Source of the DNA: an uncultured bacterium
Lineage (GTDB): Bacteria > Patescibacteriota > Minisyncoccia > Phycocordibacterales > UBA9973
Direction: 5' to 3'
DNA: 19,142 nucleotides
Assembly: GCA_903854645.1 (NCBI GenBank)
Contig: CAINWY010000048.1
Span: 1-19,142, forward strand
The translations under genes and the position numbers were made by a program. The notes below the pieces were generated by a model. That model did not search any database and had not been told where the DNA came from. It saw only the letters and a program-made list of their open reading frames with translations. Shown piece by piece: positions 1 to 7,485 of the stretch (within the stretch, counting starts at the first letter, position 1; the number at the start of each line of letters is the position of its first letter).

Positions 1-569
1 AAGTCTTTGGCACTTTAAAAATAGACAATCTGTTAAAGTCTATTCAAGTAGTTGGTTTTTTTAGAAGAGCAGGGATGAATTTAAATTCTGGGTACTTTAT
101 CGGACAAGTGGTGAAGTGGTTTGTAATTGTTGTTTTTCTTCTTCCGTCGCTTAATCTTGTTTTGCCAGTTGTGGTTTTAGATAATGGCACACAGACTAAT
201 GCAGTCGCTTATTTCTTGGGAGTCATAGTGCTTGGATATTTAGCCAAGGTTGTTATTGCTGCTCTTATTTTAATAATTGCCGCAATTGTTTCTGAAGGTC
301 TTTCAAAGGCAGTTAAGGCAGGAGCAATGAGCATGGGTCTTACTACAGCCAGTTTATTTGCTACAATTGCAAAGTATGCTGTTTGGATATTTGCTTTTAT
401 AATCGCGTTAGGACAGCTTGGAGTCGCGGAGTCTTTCATGAATACTCTTTTTGCTGGAATAATCGGAATGATTGCTCTTGGTGGTGCTCTTGCTTTTGGT
501 TTGGGTGGTAAGGATGCAGCTGCTAGATTTATCGCAAAGGTTAATGATGAAGTTTCTCATAGAGGATAA
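1..569 (+). CDS. Conserved TM-helix (mechanosensitive-channel-related) membrane protein, 3' part
   Basis: The frame is open from position 3 to the stop at 567-569 with no stop upstream of the first ATG at 75. The start is therefore outside the window, and ATG 75 is an internal methionine. The visible 188 residues begin VFGTLKIDNLLKSIQVVGFF, a soluble amphipathic stretch, and continue with about four hydrophobic segments separated by short loops. The segment GLTTASLFATIAKYAVWIFA and the glycine-rich GMIALGGALAFGLGGKDAA resemble the 'conserved TM helix' module (Pfam TM_helix), which occurs alone in CPR proteins or beside MscS domains. No MscS beta domain follows, because the protein ends about 15 residues after the GLGGKDAA motif. 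A role in osmotic or mechanosensitive conductance is inferred from the family only. A strong terminator lies 35 bp downstream. Confidence 0.8.
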   Translation, partial: VFGTLKIDNLLKSIQVVGFFRRAGMNLNSGYFIGQVVKWFVIVVFLLPSLNLVLPVVVLDNGTQTNAVAYFLGVIVLGYLAKVVIAALILIIAAIVSEGLSKAVKAGAMSMGLTTASLFATIAKYAVWIFAFIIALGQLGVAESFMNTLFAGIIGMIALGGALAFGLGGKDAAARFIAKVNDEVSHRG

Positions 570-603
570 ATAGATTTTAGTTTTCTAGCTAGTTAGCTTA
601 TAC

Positions 604-631
604 AAAAAAGATGCCCATGGGCATCTTTTTT
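604..631. terminator. Bidirectional Rho-independent terminator
   Basis: A perfect 16-nt palindrome (610-625, GATGCCCATGGGCATC) is flanked by six A on the left and six T on the right. It would therefore terminate transcription in both directions: the channel-like gene from the left and tRNA-Ala from the right. Confidence 0.9.
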
Positions 632-687
632 GTTATGAGTAAAATAATAGATTGATTATCTCGCAGGGGAGACCTTCTTAATGTTTG

Positions 688-760
688 TGGACCCAAGCGG
701 GCTCGAACCGCTTACCTCCTCATTGCAAATGAGGCGCTCTACCAGATGAGCTAAAGGCCC
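688..760 (-). tRNA. tRNA-Ala (anticodon TGC)
   Basis: The minus strand folds as a 73-nt cloverleaf. The acceptor 5' strand is GGGCCTT, the D-arm has GCTC/GAGC, the anticodon arm is CCTCA-TTTGCAA-TGAGG with anticodon TGC (plus-strand 725-727), and the T-arm has TTCGAGC. The acceptor contains the G3-U70 wobble that is the alanine identity element. The last acceptor pair (T7-T66) is a mismatch. The discriminator is A and no CCA is encoded, so CCA must be added after transcription. The tRNA is read toward the terminator at 604-631. Confidence 0.95.
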
Positions 761-815
761 AAATATTATCTTGGCTATTTAATCACATCTTAGCTGTTGT
801 TTTTATGACTCGCTA

Positions 816-834
816 CAGATGAGCTAAAGGCCCA
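816..834 (-). repeat. Partial duplicate of the tRNA-Ala 5' end
   Basis: Nineteen bases are identical to 743-761, the first 18 nt of tRNA-Ala (acceptor 5' strand and half of the D-arm) plus one flanking base. The match stops in the D-loop. No anticodon or T-arm follows, so this is a remnant rather than a second tRNA. It lies between the predicted promoter (859-886) and the intact tRNA and would form part of the tRNA leader. Confidence 0.85.
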
Positions 835-858
835 GAAAGTATCAATTAAGATACATCT

Positions 859-886
859 ATATTACCTTATTTTTAAATTTTTGCAA
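859..886 (-). promoter_or_regulatory. Probable promoter of tRNA-Ala
   Basis: Read on the minus strand, TTGCAA (881-886) and TAATAT (859-864) are separated by 16 nt. Transcription would start near 852, just before the tRNA-like remnant. The same -35 hexamer is seen before tRNA-Trp. No better-placed -10 exists directly before the intact tRNA. Confidence 0.55.
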
Positions 887-902
887 CTGTTATATTTTTA
901 AA

Positions 903-2357
903 TTAAAATAGTGAATATATTGCAGCTATTGCTGTAACCCCCATAAACACAGTTGTGACCCATCCGACAATATTGCTCACTTTAGAATTCTTGTAGTGAC
1001 CCATTACTTTATGATTTCCACTTATTTGGACTATAAATATGAGAATTATGGGAGCTACTATGCCATTTGCTATAGCTGAATATATTAGAGCCTTAATAGG
1101 GTCAATACCAATAAAGTTTATGATTATTCCTATAATAATTGAGACGGATATGATTCCGTAGAAAGCTCTCGCTTCTTTTAGTTTACGGTAAAGTCCTTCC
1201 TTCCATCCAAAACTTTCAGATATAGCATAAGAGGCAGATCCGGCTAGTACAGGGATAGCAAGCATTCCAGTACCGATAATTCCAATAGCAAAAAGTGTTG
1301 TAGCCCATTTACCAGCAAATGGAGCAAGGGCAAGAGCTGCATCATTGGCTGTAGCAATATTTGTGATGCCATTTTTAAACAAGACACTTGCACAAACAGC
1401 AATGATGAAGAACATAACCAGATTTGAAAGGAACATTCCAGTCCATACATCTTTTCTCATTTGATTTATTTCATTTGGATTTGTTCCGCGTCTAAGGTGT
1501 ACAGTTGTTTTACCTTCTTTTATTTCTTCTTCAATTTCTTGAGATGTTTGCCAGAAGAAAAGATATGGAGAAATCGTTGTACCTAAAATTCCAGTAATAA
1601 GGAGAATCTGTTCTTTTGAAAAAGATATGCTTGGAATAATACTAGCCTTTAGTAATGCTTGCCAATCCATATGGATTATTAGCCCAGTTGCTATGTAAGA
1701 GAAAAGAGATATAACAAGCCATTTTAGATATTTGCTGTATTTTTGGTAGGGGACATATATCTGCAAAACTAATCCAAGTATCCCAAATCCTACCACCAAT
1801 AAAAAGAATGGAACGGTAGGTATTAAAAGTTGGAAACCTTTTGCCATCGCGCCCAAGTCAGCTCCGATATTCAATGTGTTTGCTATGAATAATACCATCG
1901 TGCATATGTATAATAATTTTCTAGAATACAAATGTTTAATGTTTGCGGCGAGTCCCTTACCAGTGACGAGAGCTATACGAGCGCACATCTCCTGAATTAC
2001 AGCCATGAGAGGGAATGTCCATGCAGCAAGCCAGATGAGACTTGTACCATATTGTGCTCCAGTTTGGGAATATGTGGCGATGCCAGAGGGGTCGTCATCG
2101 GCTGCTCCCGTTATTAGTCCAGGACCAAGTTTTTCTATATATATTTCGCCCTCTCGTATATATTCTTCACCTTTTTCAAGTAATGACTCCTTCTTATCAA
2201 TTAGTTTTTTTTCTTCATCCAATAGTGATTCTTTTTTTTCTATTAAATTACCTTCTTCTTTTATGATAGAGACTTTTTCGTCTATTAATTTCTTTTCTTC
2301 TATTAAAGATGCTTCAACATCAAGCATTTCCTTTTCTTTAATTGGATTTTTATTCAT
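903..2357 (-). CDS. Divergent Nramp-family metal ion transporter with heptad-repeat N-terminus
   Basis: The 484-residue protein has about eleven hydrophobic helices from residue 80 on. The Nramp TM1 signature appears as GAADDDPSGIATYSQTGAQYG (residues 84-104), with DPSG instead of the usual DPGN. In TM6 the usual MPH is SPY (263-265, in GTTISPYLFFWQ), so the metal-coordinating methionine of classical Mn/Fe transporters is missing. This places it in the divergent Nramp-related clade, and substrate should not be assumed to be Mn or Fe. Residues 11-77 are highly charged and run in clear heptads, each starting with L, I or Y (positions 18, 24, 31, 38, 45, 52, 59, 66, 73; one step is six), which predicts a cytoplasmic amphipathic helix or coiled coil. 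The -10 box is 10 nt before the ATG. Confident in family, not in substrate. Confidence 0.85.
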   Translation of the reverse strand: MNKNPIKEKEMLDVEASLIEEKKLIDEKVSIIKEEGNLIEKKESLLDEEKKLIDKKESLLEKGEEYIREGEIYIEKLGPGLITGAADDDPSGIATYSQTGAQYGTSLIWLAAWTFPLMAVIQEMCARIALVTGKGLAANIKHLYSRKLLYICTMVLFIANTLNIGADLGAMAKGFQLLIPTVPFFLLVVGFGILGLVLQIYVPYQKYSKYLKWLVISLFSYIATGLIIHMDWQALLKASIIPSISFSKEQILLITGILGTTISPYLFFWQTSQEIEEEIKEGKTTVHLRRGTNPNEINQMRKDVWTGMFLSNLVMFFIIAVCASVLFKNGITNIATANDAALALAPFAGKWATTLFAIGIIGTGMLAIPVLAGSASYAISESFGWKEGLYRKLKEARAFYGIISVSIIIGIIINFIGIDPIKALIYSAIANGIVAPIILIFIVQISGNHKVMGHYKNSKVSNIVGWVTTVFMGVTAIAAIYSLF

Positions 2358-2367
2358 ATGTTTCTAT

Positions 2368-2397
2368 AATATACTATTTTTTAAGAATTTGGTACAA
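2368..2397 (-). promoter_or_regulatory. Promoter of the Nramp gene
   Basis: On the minus strand, TTGTAC (2392-2397) and TATATT (2368-2373) are spaced 18 nt, and the ATG begins 10 nt further on. The -35 overlaps the -10 of the divergent ATPase promoter, so the two promoters cannot be bound at once. Confidence 0.5.
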
Positions 2398-2398
2398 T
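2390..2398 (+). promoter_or_regulatory. Extended -10 promoter of the first VirD4-like ATPase
   Basis: TGGTACAAT is an extended -10 box ending 14 nt before the ATG at 2413, predicting a leader of about 8 nt. No good -35 is visible, as expected for an extended -10 promoter. Confidence 0.55.
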
Positions 2399-2412
2399 AT
2401 TAAAGTAATTAT

Positions 2413-3855
2413 ATGCCTCTAAATAAACCAAATAAAATTCAAATAATAAAGTATGCCCCACCTCCACCGGATTTACCGACACTAGGTAGAGTAGACCCAG
2501 GGGATGTTGCATTTATAGGCCGTACAAACTATGTAGCTTCTCTTGAAGAGAAGAGGTTTGTTTTTGGCATCAAGCGTATAGACAGAAGAAGGCATATGTA
2601 TATAATCGGAAAGTCCGGAGTTGGGAAATCAAAGCTTCAAGAATTAATGATCCGCCAGGATATAGCTTACGGGCATGGTGTTTGTATTATAGACCCACAT
2701 GGTGAGCTTATTGAGGATATCTTGAATTTTATACCAGAAGACCGCATAGATGATGTGTGCATAATAGACCCAGGAGATGTAGAGTATCCTTCATCATTTA
2801 ATCCACTCGCAAACATAGATCCGACATTTAAGCATCAATTAACTCAAGGACTGATTGAGGTTTTACGAAAGCAGTTCGGCGCAAATTGGACACCTCGTCT
2901 GGAGCACGTTTTTCGTTTTACGGTTTTGGCTTTGCTTGATTATCCGTATGCAACTATGCGTGGAATGATATCAATGCTTACCGATCGTAATTATCGTCAG
3001 AAGGTAGTTGAATATATAGAGGATGATATGGTGAAAAGATTCTGGGCTATAGAGTTTGCTGATTGGTCTGAGAAATTTGATACAGATGCTATTATTCCTC
3101 TGGTAAACAAGCTAGGACAATTCCTATCCGATCCTATGCTACGAAATATCTTTGGACAAAAAGAAAATAAAATTGACCTAGAGCAAATAATGAATGAACA
3201 GAAAATTTTACTCATAAATCTTTCAAAGGGAAAAATAGGAGAAGAAAATTCTTCCTTCTTTGGTTCTATGTTCTTAACTAAAATCAAGCAAGCTGGTATG
3301 GCCCGTGCAAGGCTTGACCCCAAAGATCGAAAAGACTTTTATTTATATGTGGATGAATTCCAGAACATAGTGACTGATACTTTTGAGAATATTCTTTCTG
3401 AAGCTCGTAAGTATGGAATTAATTTAATAATTGCCCACCAGTATATAGCGCAGCTTTCAGCGAAGGTTCAACAGGCAGTACTAGGTAATGTAGGCTCCAT
3501 AGTTGCATTTCGTGTAGGTGGTGATGATGCTACAAAGTTAAAACCAGAGTTTGCACCAGTATTTGATGTAAAGGATATGATAAATCTAGGAGTAGGAGAA
3601 TTTTATATAAAGATGACCATTGATGGAGAAAGTTATGATCCATTTTCAGGGGAGACATTACAGGTACTTCCTGCTACTCACCCTTCATATAGACAGAGAG
3701 TGATAGAAGCTTCTCGCCGGAAATATTCAATTTCTGCTGGGGATGCAGCACGATTAATAGCCGAAGAAGAGGCTACTATAATACGTAGTGCCCAAGAAAA
3801 AGCAGCTATTTCAGCAAATAAAACAGAAGAAAAAGGGGGAGAACCATTAATATAA
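2413..3855 (+). CDS. VirD4/TrwB-like type IV secretion DNA-binding ATPase (paralog 1)
   Basis: The 480-residue protein is a P-loop ATPase of the TrwB/VirD4-HerA superfamily. Walker A is GKSGVGKS (66-73), followed by the CIIDPHGE motif typical of the family. Walker B with its acidic pair is DFYLYVDEFQN (D314, E315). A downstream HQYIAQLSAKVQQAVLGNVG segment matches the sensor region. No transmembrane segment is seen; a proline-rich stretch (PPPPDLP, about 16-22) precedes the ATPase domain. Family members couple DNA to secretion or pilus channels at the membrane. In CPR genomes they are usually linked to type IV machinery or DNA uptake, but no other secretion gene is visible here. The C-terminus is an alanine- and glutamate-rich tail. 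It is clearly paralogous to 5319-7481 but lacks that protein's zinc ribbon and long tail. Confidence 0.9.
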   Translation: MPLNKPNKIQIIKYAPPPPDLPTLGRVDPGDVAFIGRTNYVASLEEKRFVFGIKRIDRRRHMYIIGKSGVGKSKLQELMIRQDIAYGHGVCIIDPHGELIEDILNFIPEDRIDDVCIIDPGDVEYPSSFNPLANIDPTFKHQLTQGLIEVLRKQFGANWTPRLEHVFRFTVLALLDYPYATMRGMISMLTDRNYRQKVVEYIEDDMVKRFWAIEFADWSEKFDTDAIIPLVNKLGQFLSDPMLRNIFGQKENKIDLEQIMNEQKILLINLSKGKIGEENSSFFGSMFLTKIKQAGMARARLDPKDRKDFYLYVDEFQNIVTDTFENILSEARKYGINLIIAHQYIAQLSAKVQQAVLGNVGSIVAFRVGGDDATKLKPEFAPVFDVKDMINLGVGEFYIKMTIDGESYDPFSGETLQVLPATHPSYRQRVIEASRRKYSISAGDAARLIAEEEATIIRSAQEKAAISANKTEEKGGEPLI

Positions 3856-3911
3856 TAATTAATATAGAGCATAAAATCGACACGAACAGAATTTGTGATT
3901 TTTTCTGTTGG

Positions 3912-3939
3912 TTTACAAAATGAACTAGAGTGGTATCAT
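3912..3939 (+). promoter_or_regulatory. Promoter of the cutA operon
   Basis: TTTACA (3912-3917) and TATCAT (3934-3939) are separated by 16 nt, and TGG precedes the -10 (extended -10). Start would be near 3946, giving a leader of about 34 nt, one of the longest in the window. Confidence 0.6.
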
Positions 3940-3979
3940 TAGCAGTATAGGTCATTTAATCATTATCAGCATATATTTT

Positions 3980-4285
3980 ATGGTATTTATATATACAACA
4001 TGTGAGAATATGGATGAAGCAAAGAAGCTTGGAGGCTTGATAATCAGCAAGAAAATCGCAGCTTGTGTAGACTTTTGGCCTGTTTCGTCTTGTTATAATT
4101 GGGAAGGTAGTTTTAAGTGCCTAGAACAAGCTATGCTATTAATTACAACATTTGAAGCCAAGCTTGAGGATGTAAATGAAATAATATCTCTAAATCACAC
4201 TTATAGTGTGCCTCTTATAGCAGGGGTTGATGTTCGTAGGATAAATCACCCCTACAAAGAATGGATGATGAAGGAAATAAATTAA
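3980..4285 (+). CDS. cutA: CutA1-family protein
   Basis: At 101 residues it has the normal CutA length. The landmarks are present: MVFIYTTCENMDEAKKLG at the start, IAACVDFWPVSSCYNWEG in the middle (the ACV...P..S.Y.W.G signature), and a C-terminal YSVPLIAGVDV...YKEWM. CutA proteins form very stable ferredoxin-like trimers in the cytosol. They are associated with divalent-metal tolerance, although the bacterial function is not settled. It is first in a run of three tightly spaced genes (gaps of 3 and 1 nt), so it is probably co-transcribed with the nucleotidyltransferase and hydrolase. The spacing is operon-like, but no pathway ties the three together. Confidence 0.9.
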   Translation: MVFIYTTCENMDEAKKLGGLIISKKIAACVDFWPVSSCYNWEGSFKCLEQAMLLITTFEAKLEDVNEIISLNHTYSVPLIAGVDVRRINHPYKEWMMKEIN

Positions 4286-4288
4286 TTT

Positions 4289-4717
4289 ATGAATTCAAAG
4301 AAAATTTTAATTTTTGGAGTATTTGACGGCATACACGAGGGCCATATACATTTTATAAAGGAGGCTAGAACACATGGGGACAACCTAGTGGCCGTTGTAG
4401 CACGTGATATTGTTGTAAAAGAATTAAAGGGTGAATTGCCAAAAGAGACAGAAGTAGGAAGGATAGAAGAGCTTCTCAAAGTACCTGAAATCGACTTGGT
4501 ACTCTTAGGGGATGCAGTTATAGGATCGTATAATGTTTTGAAAGAAGTAAATCCAGATATTATATTTCTAGGATATGACCAGAGTGAATTATTAAAAGAT
4601 TTAAAAAGTAAAATAAAGACAGGAAATTTGAATGAAATTGAAATAATAGTAGGAGTAGCACATATGCCAGATGAATTGCATTCGTCAATATTAAAAAAGA
4701 AAAATAAGATTAAATAA
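4289..4717 (+). CDS. Cytidylyltransferase-like nucleotidyltransferase
   Basis: The 142-residue protein opens with KILIFGVFDGIHEGHIHFIKEA, the HxGH motif (H16-H19) of the cytidylyltransferase-like superfamily. This motif binds the nucleotide triphosphate and releases pyrophosphate. The length and the FGVFDGIHEGH pattern fit the short family annotated as FAD synthase (archaeal RibL type) or glycerol-3-phosphate cytidylyltransferase. The usual C-terminal ISSTxIR-type motif is weak; only HSSILKKK is seen near 131-138. FMN adenylylation is a reasonable guess, but the substrate cannot be fixed from sequence. The start is 3 nt after cutA and the stop is 1 nt before the next gene. Confidence 0.8.
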   Translation: MNSKKILIFGVFDGIHEGHIHFIKEARTHGDNLVAVVARDIVVKELKGELPKETEVGRIEELLKVPEIDLVLLGDAVIGSYNVLKEVNPDIIFLGYDQSELLKDLKSKIKTGNLNEIEIIVGVAHMPDELHSSILKKKNKIK

Positions 4718-4718
4718 T

Positions 4719-5255
4719 ATGAAAACAAAAATAATTTTTTTACCTGGGAATGGTGGTGATGGAAATACGTCTTATGGATGGTTCCCATATGTTAAAGACG
4801 AACTTGAAAAATTGGGACATCAGGTGTTAAACCCTACTTTTCCTGATGGAGAGCTTGCTCGCCAGTATTACTGGCTCAACTTTTTAGATACACTAAATCC
4901 CGATGAGGATACAATACTGATAGGTCACTCGTCAGGAGCAGTAGCTATAATGCGTTATACAGAGAATCATAAAATACTAGGTTCTATTTTGGTAGCTCCT
5001 TGTTATACTGATTTGAATTTAGAAAGTGAAAAGCAAAGTGGTTACTATAATCTTCCATGGGATTTTGAAAATATAAAAAAGAATCAAAAGTGGATTGTAC
5101 AGCTTTCTTCCATTAATGATCCATTTATTCCGATTGATGAAGCTAGATATATAAATAACAAGTTGAATACGCTATATTACGAGCTAGAGCAAGGACATTT
5201 TATGGGGGATAGAATACCTGAAATTATAGAAGCAATTAAAAGAAAAATTGGTTAA
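4719..5255 (+). CDS. RBBP9/YdeN-family serine hydrolase
   Basis: This 178-residue alpha/beta hydrolase has a complete catalytic triad. The nucleophile elbow is GHSSG with S71 (residues 69-73), the acid is probably D134 in SSINDPFIP, and the histidine is H160 in EQGHFMG. The N-terminal IIFLPGNGGDGNTSYGW is the oxyanion-hole strand. The size and the SINDPFIP and GHF motifs are typical of the small cytosolic RBBP9/YdeN hydrolases, whose natural substrates are mostly unknown. There is no signal peptide. It is the last gene of the cutA run, and no convincing terminator follows. Confidence 0.88.
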   Translation: MKTKIIFLPGNGGDGNTSYGWFPYVKDELEKLGHQVLNPTFPDGELARQYYWLNFLDTLNPDEDTILIGHSSGAVAIMRYTENHKILGSILVAPCYTDLNLESEKQSGYYNLPWDFENIKKNQKWIVQLSSINDPFIPIDEARYINNKLNTLYYELEQGHFMGDRIPEIIEAIKRKIG

Positions 5256-5301
5256 AATTTTTACAAAATTTCAAACCCTTTTTTATTTACATAAATCAAG
5301 G

Positions 5302-5307
5302 TATACT
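5302..5307 (+). promoter_or_regulatory. Probable -10 of the second VirD4-like ATPase
   Basis: TATACT lies 11 nt before the ATG at 5319. A shifted TATAAC overlaps it at 5307-5312. No clear -35 is at the right distance. Assigned by analogy with the other short-leader starts. Confidence 0.4.
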
Positions 5308-5318
5308 ATAACTAATAT

Positions 5319-7481
5319 ATGGAGAATGAAATTCCACACAATCGAGACATAACCTATTTTGGTAAGACTAATTTTCGTAGTAGTAACGCTATTTTTGGTA
5401 TTAAGAGGAAAGACCGTCGCCAGCATATGTACATACTAGGAAAGTCTGGTACTGGTAAATCAGTCTTACTTTCTAATCTCATAGTTCAAAATATACAAAA
5501 TGGTGAGGGTGTATGCGTGGTAGATCCGCACGGAGAGACAGTAGAGGAGATTCTACATTTAATCCCTGACCACAGAGTAAAGGATGTCATTTATTTTAAT
5601 CCAGCTGATACGGATTTTCATATAGGGTTTAATGTCATCCAGCTAGACGACCCAAAGTATAAGCACCTAGTTGCTTCTGGACTTATGGGAATTTTCACAA
5701 AGATTTGGGCAAATGCTTGGAGTTCTAGAATGGAATATATATTGAACAATGCCATTTTGGCACTTCTCGATACTCCCGGAACTACCTTGCTCGGTATACC
5801 TAGATTACTTGTAGATAAAGACTATCGTCAGATGATCATAGGCAATTTGAAGGATCCAGTAGTGAAAGCTTTCTGGGTACACGAGTATGAACAGTGGCGT
5901 GAACAGTTCAGAAATGAAGCCATAGCTCCTATTCAAAACAAAGTTGGGCAATTTCTCTCTACATCTATCATTCGTAATGTTGTAGGTCAACCAAAATCAA
6001 CTATTGATATATTTGAAATAATGAATGAAGGGAAAATTTTCCTAGTGAATGTTTCAAAAGGACGTATAGGTGAAGATAACTCTGCATTGCTCGGAGGTAT
6101 GATAATTACAAAGATTCAGCTTGCAGCGATGGAGCGTGTGCGTATACCAGAAGATGAGCGTAAAGACTTTTATCTATATGTAGACGAGTTTCAAAACTTT
6201 GCTACAGATTCTTTTGCAAACATTCTTTCCGAAGCTCGTAAATATCGTTTGAACCTTACTGTTGCCCACCAGTATACTGCTCAGCTCGAGAACAAAGATG
6301 GATCCAAGGTTCGTGATGCAGTCTTCGGTAACGTAGGTACTATGATTATATTCCGAGTAGGAGGAGATGATGCAGAATTCTTGGAGAAAGAGTTTGAGCC
6401 TGAATTTACTGCATTAGATCTAGTGAATTTACCAAACTACAATATTTATATAAAGCTAATGATTGATGGAGTTACGAGTAGGCCTTTCTCGGCTACAACT
6501 CTTCCACCACTAAAGATTGATTTATCGAAAGGAGTAAAAGAAAAAATAATAGAATCTTCTCGTAGGTTATATACTCGTCCTAGAAAAGAAGTTGAAGATG
6601 AGATCTTGCGCTGGAGTGGAATGCTACAAGTAGGAGAAGGTGAGGCCAAGTATAAGGCTGATTGTTCAAATTGTGGCAAGTCTACTATGGTGCCTTTTGA
6701 GCCAAAGGAGGGAAGACCTGTTTATTGTAAGGAATGTATGTTCAAGATTAAGAGTGGAGAATTAAAGCCCGAGCAAGGATTTGTGGCCTCACGTTCCTCA
6801 CGCCAGGAAGAGAAAGTTTCTACTGCACCACTCGCAGCACTAGGTATTGAGTTTCCGGTAGTTGATACTAATTTTAGAGTTTCTAAAAACCAAGAACAAA
6901 TAAACAAAGTAGCTTCACCGCAAAATGATAATCAAAATTATTCAAGAAATAATACCCCGATAAATAAAAATAATTATAATAAGACAGAAAGGAAACATTC
7001 GGGCCCATCACCACTTTTGAAAGGTTTACTGGAAAAGATTGGCGTAAATGGAAATAAAGAAACGATTGGAGATGGTAAGGTAGAAGCAGTAGAAATAAAG
7101 AAGGAGGTACCGAAAGCTATGTCTCTCTCTTCACTTAAAAATGATGTATCAAAAAATGTAAAGAATGAATATGTAGCACCAGTGAAGGAAGCATCGGAAG
7201 AGAAGAAGTCATCACTGAAAGATTTACTAGCAAAGACCCTACACAATCATAATAATGATGAGAAGAAAGAAGAGCCTGTTGCAGTTAAAGTGGAGGAAAA
7301 AAATTCTGACACTGAAGTCAAGGTACAAGACCAGGTGAGTGTTGCTCCACAAGAAGAACCCGTCTCCGCTCAAAGCTTTGACGAGGCAAAGCCCGAAGTA
7401 AAATCTCATACAGATTCTTGGCAAAAACATAAAACAAAAAAAGAAGTTCCTGAGGATATACTCCGCAAAGTCTTAGAATAA
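5319..7481 (+). CDS. VirD4/TrwB-like ATPase with CxxC-x17-CxxC zinc ribbon and long tail (paralog 2)
   Basis: At 720 residues this is the larger paralog of 2413-3855. The ATPase domain occupies about residues 10-420: Walker A GKSGTGKS (41-48), CVVDPHGE, and Walker B DFYLYVDEFQN (D289, E290). A zinc ribbon follows with C449, C452, C470 and C473, exactly CxxC-x17-CxxC, with VPFEPKEGRPVYC inside it. This module occurs widely as a stand-alone or appended CxxC-x17-CxxC domain. From about 490 the protein is a low-complexity Asn-, Lys- and Glu-rich tail. The tail contains recurring short leucine motifs (SPLLKGLLEKIG, SSLKDLLAKTL) that could be docking helices. Family members move DNA through type IV channels. 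The tail and ribbon may recruit substrate or partners, which is an inference. The gene is followed after 4 nt by the LTD surface protein. Confidence 0.9.
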   Translation: MENEIPHNRDITYFGKTNFRSSNAIFGIKRKDRRQHMYILGKSGTGKSVLLSNLIVQNIQNGEGVCVVDPHGETVEEILHLIPDHRVKDVIYFNPADTDFHIGFNVIQLDDPKYKHLVASGLMGIFTKIWANAWSSRMEYILNNAILALLDTPGTTLLGIPRLLVDKDYRQMIIGNLKDPVVKAFWVHEYEQWREQFRNEAIAPIQNKVGQFLSTSIIRNVVGQPKSTIDIFEIMNEGKIFLVNVSKGRIGEDNSALLGGMIITKIQLAAMERVRIPEDERKDFYLYVDEFQNFATDSFANILSEARKYRLNLTVAHQYTAQLENKDGSKVRDAVFGNVGTMIIFRVGGDDAEFLEKEFEPEFTALDLVNLPNYNIYIKLMIDGVTSRPFSATTLPPLKIDLSKGVKEKIIESSRRLYTRPRKEVEDEILRWSGMLQVGEGEAKYKADCSNCGKSTMVPFEPKEGRPVYCKECMFKIKSGELKPEQGFVASRSSRQEEKVSTAPLAALGIEFPVVDTNFRVSKNQEQINKVASPQNDNQNYSRNNTPINKNNYNKTERKHSGPSPLLKGLLEKIGVNGNKETIGDGKVEAVEIKKEVPKAMSLSSLKNDVSKNVKNEYVAPVKEASEEKKSSLKDLLAKTLHNHNNDEKKEEPVAVKVEEKNSDTEVKVQDQVSVAPQEEPVSAQSFDEAKPEVKSHTDSWQKHKTKKEVPEDILRKVLE

Positions 7482-7485
7482 TTTT

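Noticed and set aside
2005..2403. Plus-strand frame of 132 codons opposite the Nramp N-terminus
   Set aside because: Low-complexity Ser/Phe-rich shadow of the heptad-coding strand.
3885..3909. Hairpin AACAGAA/TTCTGTT as terminator after the first ATPase
   Set aside because: The 7-bp stem has an 11-nt loop and no T-tract follows; the next bases form the cutA -35.
5252..5272. AAATTTT/AAAATTT hairpin as terminator after the hydrolase
   Set aside because: Pure A-T stem of 7 bp in AT-rich DNA, no T-tract; likely chance.
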